Source of the DNA: DATDYW01 sp036516995
GTDB lineage: Bacteria; Patescibacteriota; Minisyncoccia; Phycocordibacterales; JAACPR01
Reading direction: 5' to 3'
DNA: 5,481 nucleotides
NCBI GenBank assembly: GCA_036516995.1
Contig: DATDYW010000012.1
Coordinates: 1 to 5,481, forward strand
The stretch's first letter is position 1; every line of letters begins with the position of its first letter. Made by a program: the position numbers and the translations under genes. Below the pieces are notes generated by a model that worked only from the letters and a program-made list of their open reading frames with translations, searched no databases and was not told where the DNA came from. This document shows positions 1-5,403 of this stretch, piece after piece.

Positions 1-1104
1 GATGCGCCCACGTTCGAGGTGAAGAGTAACGCCGTGCACTCTCAGGTTGAGGCGCACCGAGAGTTCGGCGGCGTGGTTCCCTCTCTGGCGAAGCGAGAGC
101 ACGCGAAGAACTTGGCAGCGGTGCTGGCAGAGGCACTGAAAAATTGCCCCACCGCTCCTACGGAGATCCGATCTCCGTATGGTTCCGGAGATCGGATCTC
201 CGTCAATGGGGGCATTAGAAAGATTTTAGAGCGGGAAGGGGGCCTGGCCGACGCGCTGCTCGATTTGATTGCGAAGACGCCGAAGCCGGCGATTGATTTG
301 ATCGCGGTGACGGTTGGCCCGGGCCTCGAGCCAGCACTCTGGGTCGGCATCAGCGCAGCGAGAGCGCTCGCGCTCGCCTGGCAGGTGCCCGTTGTTGGCG
401 CCGACCATATGGAGGGCCACATCGCCGCGTCACTCGCAGGCCGAGCCTCTCCCCCACTCCCCGCCCTCGCGCTCCTCATCTCCGGCGGCCACACCGAACT
501 CGCACTAGTAAAGGGCTGGGGCGCTTACGAAGTGCTCGGCGAGACACGCGACGACGCGGTAGATGAGGCGTACGACAAAGTGGCGCGAATTCTCGGGCTC
601 CCGTACCCGGGCGGGCCGGAGGTGGCGAAGCTGGCTGCAGCCGCTCGCGCCAATCCCCCGGTCGAGCGCGACGATGTGAAGCTCCCCCGCCCGATGATTG
701 CCTCCGGCGACCTCGACTTCTCTCTCTCCGGCCTCAAGACGGCCGTGCTCTACGCCGCCCGCGACTTTGGCGAGCTCACCGAGGGCTTCAAGGCCTCGCT
801 CGCCGCCGAGTTCGAGGAAGCCGTAGCCGATGTGCTCGCCGCAAAGGTCCGCGCCGCGATTGAGGCTCACGGCCCGAAATCCCTCATCGTCGGCGGCGGC
901 GTCATCGCCAACGGCTACCTGCGCGAACGCCTTGCGGCCGTGGCGAAAGACGTCGGCCTCGAGCTCCTCCTCCCGCCGCCGGGCCTCGCCACCGACAACG
1001 CCGCGATGGTCGCCGCCGCCGGCTACCTCCGCTTCCTCCGCTCCGGTCCCGACGCCCCCGCCTCTCTCATCGCTAATGGCTCCCGCCGCCTCACCGATTC
1101 CTAA
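1..1104 (+). CDS. tsaD: tRNA N6-adenosine threonylcarbamoyltransferase TsaD, 5'-truncated by the window edge
   Basis: TsaD transfers the threonylcarbamoyl group from threonylcarbamoyl-AMP to A37 of ANN-decoding tRNAs (t6A), in the cytoplasm with TsaB and TsaE. The frame is open from base 1, giving 367 residues. The N-terminal nucleotide-binding stretch (the GIETSCDET region) is missing, so the gene starts upstream and the GTG at 19 is an internal valine. Visible family motifs, numbered from the first codon, are SQVEAHREFGGVVPSLA (about 14-30), VTVGPGLEPALWVG (103-116), the metal-binding pair H136 and H140 in HMEGH, SGGHTE (161-166), FSLSGLK (240-246), GGGVIANG (298-305) and TDN (331-333). With the missing start the protein would be around 390 residues, longer than the usual 330-340. 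Part of the excess is a variable loop carrying a palindromic insert (residues 54-68). All catalytic motifs after the insert are intact and in frame, so the gene is probably functional. Confidence 0.95.
   Translation, partial: DAPTFEVKSNAVHSQVEAHREFGGVVPSLAKREHAKNLAAVLAEALKNCPTAPTEIRSPYGSGDRISVNGGIRKILEREGGLADALLDLIAKTPKPAIDLIAVTVGPGLEPALWVGISAARALALAWQVPVVGADHMEGHIAASLAGRASPPLPALALLISGGHTELALVKGWGAYEVLGETRDDAVDEAYDKVARILGLPYPGGPEVAKLAAAARANPPVERDDVKLPRPMIASGDLDFSLSGLKTAVLYAARDFGELTEGFKASLAAEFEEAVADVLAAKVRAAIEAHGPKSLIVGGGVIANGYLRERLAAVAKDVGLELLLPPPGLATDNAAMVAAAGYLRFLRSGPDAPASLIANGSRRLTDS
159..203. repeat. Double odd-centred palindrome inserted in frame within tsaD
   Basis: Two palindromes lie side by side. 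The first (159-179) has 10-bp arms around a single C at 169; its core is ACGGAGATCCGATCTCCGT. The second (186-202) has 8-bp arms around a single G at 194. The two are also reverse complements of each other over 18 bp (160-177 against 186-203), separated by 8 bp, so the whole unit can fold as one long hairpin or two small ones. In the tsaD frame it encodes T-E-I-R-S-P, Y-G-S and G-D-R-I-S-V, in the poorly conserved stretch between the GGVVPSLA motif and the VTVGPGLEP motif. This resembles Rickettsia palindromic elements, which insert in frame into coding genes, although it is much shorter. The structure is directly visible; mobility is inferred. Confidence 0.85.
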
Positions 1105-1108
1105 CCCA

Positions 1109-1172
1109 CGAGTTCAACTCGCTTAAGAGTCGGACTCGTTCACGAGTTCAACTCGCGGGCGAGTTCAACTCG
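1109..1172. repeat. Cluster of short odd-centred palindromes in the tsaD-valS gap
   Basis: Three exact copies of the 13-bp palindrome CGAGTTCAACTCG lie at 1109-1121, 1143-1155 and 1160-1172, each with 6-bp arms around a central C. Between the first two is a variant, GAGTCGGACTC (1127-1137), with 5-bp arms around a central G. The first copy begins 4 bp after the tsaD stop and the last ends just before a possible valS promoter. As RNA each copy could make a 5-bp stem with a three-base loop, and copies can also pair with each other. Possible roles are a multi-site operator for valS, an RNA processing or 3'-end structure for tsaD, or a repetitive element. No T-run follows any stem, so a classical intrinsic terminator is not supported. 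Confidence 0.8.
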
Positions 1173-1185
1173 AGTTTAGTGGGGC

Positions 1186-1214
1186 TTTATAAAAAGCTTA
1201 TTTTGGCGTAGCAT
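1186..1214 (+). promoter_or_regulatory. Candidate valS promoter
   Basis: TTTATA (1186-1191) and TAGCAT (1209-1214) are separated by 17 bp and resemble sigma-70 -35 and -10 boxes. Transcription would begin near 1221, only a few bases before the valS ATG at 1224, so the message would be nearly leaderless. This fits the lack of a good Shine-Dalgarno sequence there (only GAGCGG at 1216-1221, very close to the ATG). The match is moderate and TATAAA at 1188-1193 is a competing -10 box, so this is a prediction only. Confidence 0.35.
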
Positions 1215-1223
1215 CGAGCGGCA

Positions 1224-3452
1224 ATGGCGATTCCCGATAAGTTCCTGAAGCCCTACGCGCCGGAGGTAGCCGAGCCCGTAACCGAGCGCGAGTGGGAGGA
1301 GAGTGGGTTTGCCAATCCTGATAAGTGTATCGAGGCAGGTATCACCGCCGCCGACGCGGAAAAGTTTTCGATTATGCTGCCGCCGCCGAACGTCACCGGG
1401 ATGCTCCATACCGGACACGCCATTATGCTCGCGATTCAGGACATTATGGTTCGCCACGCCAGAATGCAGGGAAAGAAAACCCTCTGGCTCCCTGGAACTG
1501 ACCACGCTGCAATCGCCACACAATCAGTTGTTGAAAAACAACTTTCCAGAGAGGGGGTCCGTCGTACCGAGCTCGGACGAGAGAAATTTCTAGAAAAGGT
1601 TGAGGCCTACGCCGCCGCGAGCCGGGAGACCATCGTCAGCCAGATGAAGGCGATGGGCGCCTCGGTGGATTGGTCACGAGAGGCATACACACTTGATGCC
1701 ACTCGAAATCTTGCTGTGCGCACCGCGTTCAAGAAGATGTTCGACGACGGCCTCATCTACCGCGGCGACCGCATCGTCAACTGGGATCCGAAGGGCCAGA
1801 CCACCATCTCCGACGACGAGATTGTCTACGCCGAGGAGAAGACCAAGTTCTACTACTTCAGGTACGGCCCGTTCACCATCGGCACGTCGCGCCCCGAGAC
1901 GAAGTTCGGCGACAAGCACGTGGTGATGCACCCAGACGACGCGCGCTACGCCGAGTTCAAGCACGGCCAAAAAATTGACCTCGAGTGGATCAACGGACCC
2001 ATCACCGCCACCGTCATCAAGGACGAGGCCATCGACCCCGCCTTCGGCAGCGGCGTGATGACCATCACGCCGTGGCACTCGACGGTGGACTTCGAGATTG
2101 CCGAGCGGCACAAGCTCGAACGCGAGCAGATTATCGATAGGTACGGCAAGCTCCTGCCCATCGCCGGGGAGTTCGCGGAGATGAAAATTGCCGAGGCACG
2201 CGAGAAAATCGTCGCCAAGCTCGAGGCGAAGGGGCTTTTGGTGAAAATTGAAGACTACACGCACAACGTCGCCACGGCGGAGCGTACCGGCGGGATGATT
2301 GAGCCGCAGATTATGCGGCAGTGGTTCGTCGACGTGAACAAGGAGTTCAAAATGGAGGCACCGCTGCACGGCGCGAGCATCCCCGGCATCAAGCCCGGCT
2401 CGAAAACCACCTTCAAGAAGGTAATGCTCGCGGCCGTGGAGAGCGGCCAGATCAAGATTCTCCCCGGCGACCGCTTCGAGCGCATCTACTTCAACTGGAT
2501 CGAGAACCTCCGCGACTGGTGCATCAGCCGACAGATTTGGTACGGGCACCGCATCCCTGTCTGGTATCGGGGTGAGGAAACGTACTGCGGCATCGAGGCT
2601 CCCAGTAAGAACTGGGAGAGCGAGGGCTGGGCGCAGGATGAGGACACCCTGGACACCTGGTTCTCCTCCGGCCTCTGGACGTTCTCGACGCTCGGCTGGC
2701 CGAACCTCGAGGCGGCAGACCTCGAGACCTACCACCCCACCGACATCCTCGAGACGGGCGCCGACATCCTCTTCTTCTGGGTCGCGCGAATGATCCTGAT
2801 GAGCGGCTACTTCCTCGGCGAAATTCCGTTTCACACCGTCTACATTCACGGCCTCGTCCGCGACGCCAAGGGCCGTAAGATTTCCAAGTCGCTCGGCAAC
2901 GGCCTCGACCCGCTGGTGATGTCGCAGACGCACGGCGCCGACGCGCTACGCCTCGCGCTCATTGTCGGCAACGGACCTGGCGCCGATATCAACTTTTCCG
3001 AAGACAAAATCCGCGCGTACCGAAAGTTCTGCAACAAGCTCTGGAACATCGCGCGGTTCGTCTACGAGAGCTGCGAAGATTTGCCCATTGGCGAGCACGA
3101 GGTGCTCGAGAACAGCCGCGACGCGGGCTACCTCTCCGAGCTCGACGGCCTGGTGGTCGACATCGACGCCGAGATGGGCCGCTTCCACTACCACCTCGCC
3201 TCCGAGAAGCTCTACCACTTCGCCTGGCACCGCTTCGCCGACGAGATTCTGGAGGAGCTTAAGCCAACAATTCAGAATAAAGAGAGCCACGAGCGCGCCT
3301 CCGCCCAGGCCACGCTCCTGCGCTTCCTCGACACCCTCCTCAAGCTCCTCCACCCGTTCGCGCCCTTCGTCACCGAGGAAATCTGGCGCCACCACCCCGC
3401 CCGCAAATCGCTCCTGATGGTAGAGCGGTGGCCGAGAAAAGCGAAGGAATAA
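1224..3452 (+). CDS. valS: Valyl-tRNA synthetase, compact form without C-terminal coiled coil
   Basis: This class I aminoacyl-tRNA synthetase charges tRNA-Val with valine and edits threonine mischarging. The 742 residues start at ATG 1224. The catalytic fold shows PPPNVTGMLHTGHA (HIGH-type motif, H62-H65) and GTDHA (91-95). The CP1 editing domain runs from about 200 to 350, with TSRPET at 221-226 and a variant ITPWHSTVDFE at 281-291. RQWFVDV (365-371), RDWCISRQ (430-437) and DTWFSSGLW (477-485) follow, then KISKS (552-556, KMSKS-type). The anticodon-binding domain has FCNKLWNIARFV (602-613) and HPFAPFVTEEIW (710-721). The protein ends soon after, about 200 residues shorter than the 951-residue E. 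coli enzyme, and lacks the C-terminal coiled-coil arm. Only one cysteine lies between the RDWC and DTWFSS motifs, so a zinc hook is absent there. The TAA stop lies within the first unit of a heptamer repeat array. Confidence 0.97.
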   Translation: MAIPDKFLKPYAPEVAEPVTEREWEESGFANPDKCIEAGITAADAEKFSIMLPPPNVTGMLHTGHAIMLAIQDIMVRHARMQGKKTLWLPGTDHAAIATQSVVEKQLSREGVRRTELGREKFLEKVEAYAAASRETIVSQMKAMGASVDWSREAYTLDATRNLAVRTAFKKMFDDGLIYRGDRIVNWDPKGQTTISDDEIVYAEEKTKFYYFRYGPFTIGTSRPETKFGDKHVVMHPDDARYAEFKHGQKIDLEWINGPITATVIKDEAIDPAFGSGVMTITPWHSTVDFEIAERHKLEREQIIDRYGKLLPIAGEFAEMKIAEAREKIVAKLEAKGLLVKIEDYTHNVATAERTGGMIEPQIMRQWFVDVNKEFKMEAPLHGASIPGIKPGSKTTFKKVMLAAVESGQIKILPGDRFERIYFNWIENLRDWCISRQIWYGHRIPVWYRGEETYCGIEAPSKNWESEGWAQDEDTLDTWFSSGLWTFSTLGWPNLEAADLETYHPTDILETGADILFFWVARMILMSGYFLGEIPFHTVYIHGLVRDAKGRKISKSLGNGLDPLVMSQTHGADALRLALIVGNGPGADINFSEDKIRAYRKFCNKLWNIARFVYESCEDLPIGEHEVLENSRDAGYLSELDGLVVDIDAEMGRFHYHLASEKLYHFAWHRFADEILEELKPTIQNKESHERASAQATLLRFLDTLLKLLHPFAPFVTEEIWRHHPARKSLLMVERWPRKAKE

Positions 3453-3473
3453 GTAATAGGTAACAAGTAACAA
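3446..3473 (+). repeat. Heptamer array A1, sense orientation
   Basis: Four consecutive 7-bp units read GGAATAA, GTAATAG, GTAACAA and GTAACAA. The first unit supplies the last bases of valS including its TAA stop. The array is inverted relative to array A2: its reverse complement matches 3538-3565 at 25 of 28 positions. The 29 bases between A1 and A2 (3474-3502) contain a small imperfect inverted repeat (GAAAG and CTTTC outer arms, ATAC and GTAT inner arms), so transcribed RNA could form a long hairpin with several sliding registers. Confidence 0.85.
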
Positions 3474-3502
3474 GTTCCGAAAGATACATCGTATATCCTT
3501 TC

Positions 3503-3586
3503 TTGCTACCTGTTCCTTGTTCCTTGCTACCTGTTACTTGTTACTTGTTCCTTGTTACTTATTCCTTGTTACTTATTCCCTGTTAC
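3503..3586 (-). repeat. Heptamer array A2, antisense orientation, 12 units
   Basis: Twelve uninterrupted 7-bp units follow the pattern YTRYTMC (TTGTTAC, TTGTTCC, TTATTCC, CTGTTAC, TTGCTAC). The last two bases vary between AC and CC from unit to unit; the T at position 2 and at position 5 is invariant. A unit length of 7 with no open frame shows it is non-coding. The design resembles the short tandem heptamer repeats known in cyanobacterial intergenic regions, but no shared unit is claimed. Together with A1 and the 29-bp spacer it fills almost all of the 154-bp gap between valS and the prsW-like gene, and it ends 20 bp before that gene's GTG start. Confidence 0.9.
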
Positions 3587-3591
3587 TTCGC

Positions 3592-3600
3592 TGTTAGAAT
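3592..3600 (+). promoter_or_regulatory. Candidate extended -10 promoter for the prsW-hsp20 operon
   Basis: TGTTAGAAT is an extended -10 element (TGn followed by TAGAAT, 3595-3600). Initiation about 7 bp downstream would fall at 3607, exactly on the GTG start codon, giving a leaderless mRNA. No Shine-Dalgarno motif is present upstream of the GTG, which is consistent. There is no clear -35 box; that region is occupied by heptamer array A2. Confidence 0.45.
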
Positions 3601-3606
3601 GCTTCC

Positions 3607-4368
3607 GTGTCCGGCCCATGGCTTAATCTCATTCTCGCGCTCGCCGGCGGCTTCCTGCCTGCCCTGATTTGGCTCGCCTTCTGGCTGCGGCAGGACGCGG
3701 CGCACCCCGAGCCTAAAAAACTGATAATCACCTGCTTCTGCCTCGGCGCCGCGGCCGTGCCGGCGGCCCTGGTGCTCCAGACGGTCTTCGCCAAGCTCCT
3801 GATTGGCACCGGCGACCTCCAGGCAGTCGTCAGCTCGGCGCCGATGCTGGCGCTCGCCGTCATCGTCCTCTGGGCCCTGGTCGAGGAGGGCCTCAAGCTC
3901 GCCGCCGCCTACGCGGGCGGCCTGTTTTCTAAAGAATCCGATGAGCCAATCGATGCCACCGTCTACCTCGTCGCCGCAGCGCTGGGCTTCGCGTCGCTCG
4001 AGAACGTCCTCTACGTGGCGGGGCCGCTGCTCTCCGGCGACCTGCCCGGGGCGCTCTTGACGGGTCCGCTGCGCTTCGTGGGCGCCACCACGCTCCACGC
4101 CGCCGCCGCAGCCTGCCTCGGCGCCTTCGCCGGCTTCGCCCGCTTCCGCCGCCCCGGCGCCCGGCTCGGGATGTGGGTCCTAGGCTTCCTGTCGGCGGTG
4201 GCTTTGCACGTCACCTTCAACGCGGCTATAATTCGCGCCAGCGACGCGTCCCCCGTTGCCTACGCCGCCGCCTGGGTAGCCGCGCTCCTCGCCATCGTGG
4301 CGCTCGAGCAGGTCAAGGCGATGCGCGTCGAGGCGGTACGCCGCAGAACCGAAACCACCCGTGACTAG
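3607..4368 (+). CDS. prsW: PrsW-family intramembrane metalloprotease
   Basis: PrsW proteins are polytopic membrane proteases of the CPBP/Abi-like glutamic-type group; in Bacillus subtilis PrsW performs site-1 cleavage of anti-sigma factor RsiW. This 253-residue product has about seven predicted membrane segments (near 5-27, 39-61, 78-102, 118-140, 158-178, 187-210 and 216-234). Family signatures are DAAHPEP (30-36), the EExxK motif (E93, E94, K97), ENVLY (E132-Y136), H164 in the following membrane segment, and HVTFN (H201-N205). The GTG at 3607 is the first possible start because an in-frame TAG lies at 3595-3597; the ATG at 3599 is out of frame. The gene overlaps the next one by 8 bp, so it is cotranscribed with hsp20, which suggests an envelope or protein-stress role. 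The substrate is unknown, and no sigma or anti-sigma gene is visible. Confidence 0.85.
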   Translation: MSGPWLNLILALAGGFLPALIWLAFWLRQDAAHPEPKKLIITCFCLGAAAVPAALVLQTVFAKLLIGTGDLQAVVSSAPMLALAVIVLWALVEEGLKLAAAYAGGLFSKESDEPIDATVYLVAAALGFASLENVLYVAGPLLSGDLPGALLTGPLRFVGATTLHAAAAACLGAFAGFARFRRPGARLGMWVLGFLSAVALHVTFNAAIIRASDASPVAYAAAWVAALLAIVALEQVKAMRVEAVRRRTETTRD

Positions 4369-4888
4369 AAAGCGAACTTTTTTCGAGAGACTGACCGGCG
4401 CCATTCGCCTCGACGACGAGGTGGACGACCTCGACCTAGAACTCGACCCGCCGCCGCATCACGGCCGCCACCCGGCGCCGCCTGCACCGCTGCATGGTCA
4501 CAAGCATCACGCAGCAACGGAAATTGATCCGTACGCTCTTCCCGTCACCTCCGACGAGGAGGGCGAGCTTGCCGTTGACGTTATTGAGACGCCCGACTCC
4601 GTCGTCGTGCGCGCGATGATTGCGGGCGTTCGACCAGCTAATCTAGAAGTTCAACTTTCTCGCGAGTCCGTGACTGTAATCGGTTCACGCGAGGAAGAAA
4701 GTTTTTCATCTTCCGACGAGGCCATCTGCCGCGAGCTCTACTGGGGCAGCTTCTCCCGTACCGTTCCCCTCCCTGCTGAAGTTGATATCGAGCAAGCTGT
4801 CGCAAAAGAAAAGCACGGACTCCTCACGTTGGTTCTTCCTAAGGTTGACCGACACCGAAAGACGAAGCTTTCTGTTAAGCCAGAGTAA
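4361..4888 (+). CDS. Small heat-shock protein (Hsp20, alpha-crystallin domain) with a histidine-rich N-terminal arm
   Basis: Hsp20 proteins are ATP-independent cytoplasmic holdases that bind unfolding proteins and form oligomers. The 175-residue product has an alpha-crystallin domain from about 68 to 162, including DVIETPDSVVVRAMIAGV, the strand NLEVQL (94-99), the segment YWGSFSRTVPLP (127-138) and the hallmark GLLTLVLPK (153-161). The C-terminal tail contains LSV (170-172), resembling the I-x-I/V motif that links subunits. The N-terminal arm begins FFERLTGAIRLDDE, then is acidic, followed by a proline- and histidine-rich stretch (His at 33, 34, 37, 45, 47, 49 and 50). The GTG start overlaps the end of the prsW-like gene by 8 bp with no Shine-Dalgarno sequence, implying translational coupling. 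The stop codon lies in heptamer array B. Confidence 0.92.
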   Translation: MTRKRTFFERLTGAIRLDDEVDDLDLELDPPPHHGRHPAPPAPLHGHKHHAATEIDPYALPVTSDEEGELAVDVIETPDSVVVRAMIAGVRPANLEVQLSRESVTVIGSREEESFSSSDEAICRELYWGSFSRTVPLPAEVDIEQAVAKEKHGLLTLVLPKVDRHRKTKLSVKPE

Positions 4889-4924
4889 AGTAACAAGGAA
4901 TAAGTAACGGGTAACAAGTAAGGA
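4883..4924 (+). repeat. Heptamer array B, left arm flanking the four-helix-bundle gene
   Basis: Units read GAGTAAA, GTAACAA, GGAATAA, GTAACGG, GTAACAA and GTAAGGA. The hsp20 TAA stop (4886-4888) is inside the first, more divergent unit. The reverse complement of the whole 42 bp matches array C (5360-5401) at 37 of 42 positions, making B and C an inverted repeat around the four-helix-bundle gene. Confidence 0.85.
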
Positions 4925-4940
4925 CGAGGGGTCGGACGGG

Positions 4941-4970
4941 TTTAGAAAAAGTTTATCGGTATTTTATAGC
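4941..4970 (+). promoter_or_regulatory. Weak candidate promoter for the four-helix-bundle gene
   Basis: TTTAGA (4941-4946) and TATAGC (4965-4970) with an 18-bp spacer are a partial sigma-70 match in an AT-rich island between array B and the gene. GGGAGAG at 4972-4978 could act as a ribosome binding site, although it lies 13 bp from the ATG at 4992, which is long, and it would sit at the very 5' end of the transcript. TAGGCT at 4979-4984 is an alternative -10 that would give a leaderless mRNA. Confidence 0.3.
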
Positions 4971-4991
4971 TGGGAGAGTAGGCTTTCTGGT

Positions 4992-5345
4992 ATGCGCGAT
5001 AATGATTTGCACTCACGAATACTCGCTTGGGTTAGGGAATTAATCACATCCCTCCGAGAGCTCCCTCGAGACTTCGTAACTTCCACCATAGTGAACCAGC
5101 TTGTTCGGAGTGGAACCAGCATCGGTGCAAACTACGCAGAGTCACAATATGGATCGTCACGTCGAGATTTTGCGAACTTTGTCCGACATGCACTCAAGTC
5201 AGCTCGCGAGAGTGAGTACTGGCTAAAGGTGGCGCTACACACTGTTGCCAAAACCAAAGACGGTAAGATTCTTTCGCTCGATGCGGAACTAAATCAGATA
5301 GTTAGGATTCTCTGCACAATTGTTTTAAAGACAAATCCTAAGTGA
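4992..5345 (+). CDS. Four-helix-bundle protein of the 23S rRNA intervening-sequence family
   Basis: This 117-residue protein belongs to the family of small four-helix bundles first found encoded in intervening sequences of 23S rRNA genes and common as stand-alone genes in Candidate Phyla Radiation and Bacteroidetes genomes. Characteristic segments are LRELPRDF (21-28), QLVRSGTSIGANYAE (36-50), SRRDFANFVRHALKSARE (56-73) and SEYWL (74-78), followed by a final helix that ends in a lysine-containing tail. Length is typical. No rRNA sequence surrounds it, so it is free-standing. The molecular function of the family is not established; nucleic-acid binding has been suggested. The gene is visibly less GC-rich than tsaD, most of valS and prsW, and is framed by inverted heptamer arrays, so it may have been acquired as a cassette. 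It converges on tRNA-Phe. Confidence 0.9.
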   Translation: MRDNDLHSRILAWVRELITSLRELPRDFVTSTIVNQLVRSGTSIGANYAESQYGSSRRDFANFVRHALKSARESEYWLKVALHTVAKTKDGKILSLDAELNQIVRILCTIVLKTNPK

Positions 5346-5359
5346 CTGCGCCGCCTTTC

Positions 5360-5401
5360 TCATTACTTGTTACCTGTTACTTATTCCTTCTTACTTCTCT
5401 C
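5360..5401 (-). repeat. Heptamer array C, right arm flanking the four-helix-bundle gene
   Basis: Units read TCATTAC, TTGTTAC, CTGTTAC, TTATTCC, TTCTTAC and TTCTCTC, the last being degenerate. It is the inverted partner of array B (37 of 42 positions). Read on the minus strand it is the GTAACAA sense form immediately downstream of tRNA-Phe, starting only 2 bp from the tRNA discriminator base. Confidence 0.85.
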
Positions 5402-5403
5402 TG

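Noticed and set aside
19..21. GTG as the tsaD start codon
   Set aside because: The frame stays open to base 1 and the family's N-terminal nucleotide-binding motif is missing, so the gene is cut by the window edge and this is an internal valine.
1526..1543. Perfect 7-bp hairpin with a GAAA loop inside valS
   Set aside because: It lies in open coding sequence encoding a plausible part of the synthetase, has no T-run and no nearby gene boundary; chance cannot be excluded.
1559..1597. Cluster of restriction-site-like palindromes (GAGCTC, TCTAGA) resembling vector polylinker
   Set aside because: The sequence stays in frame and encodes the expected ValRS region (TELGREKFLEKV), so it is not vector contamination.
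1674..2933. Long antisense open frame of 419 codons opposite valS
   Set aside because: It lies wholly within a strongly conserved gene, its composition is what GC-rich coding sequence yields on the opposite strand, and it shows no recognisable domain.
2946..3473. Antisense open frame of 175 codons opposite the valS 3' end
   Set aside because: Shadow of valS; its start falls in heptamer array A1 and it has no recognisable motif.
3503..3586. CRISPR array
   Set aside because: Units are 7 bp, directly adjacent and without unique spacers, so this is a tandem short repeat.
3599..3601. ATG as the prsW start
   Set aside because: It is out of frame with the PrsW reading frame, which has a stop at 3595-3597 and begins at GTG 3607.
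4647..4657. AAGTTCAACTT in hsp20, sharing nine central bases with the palindromes after tsaD
   Set aside because: It encodes the conserved strand LEVQL of the alpha-crystallin domain, so the match is most likely coincidental.
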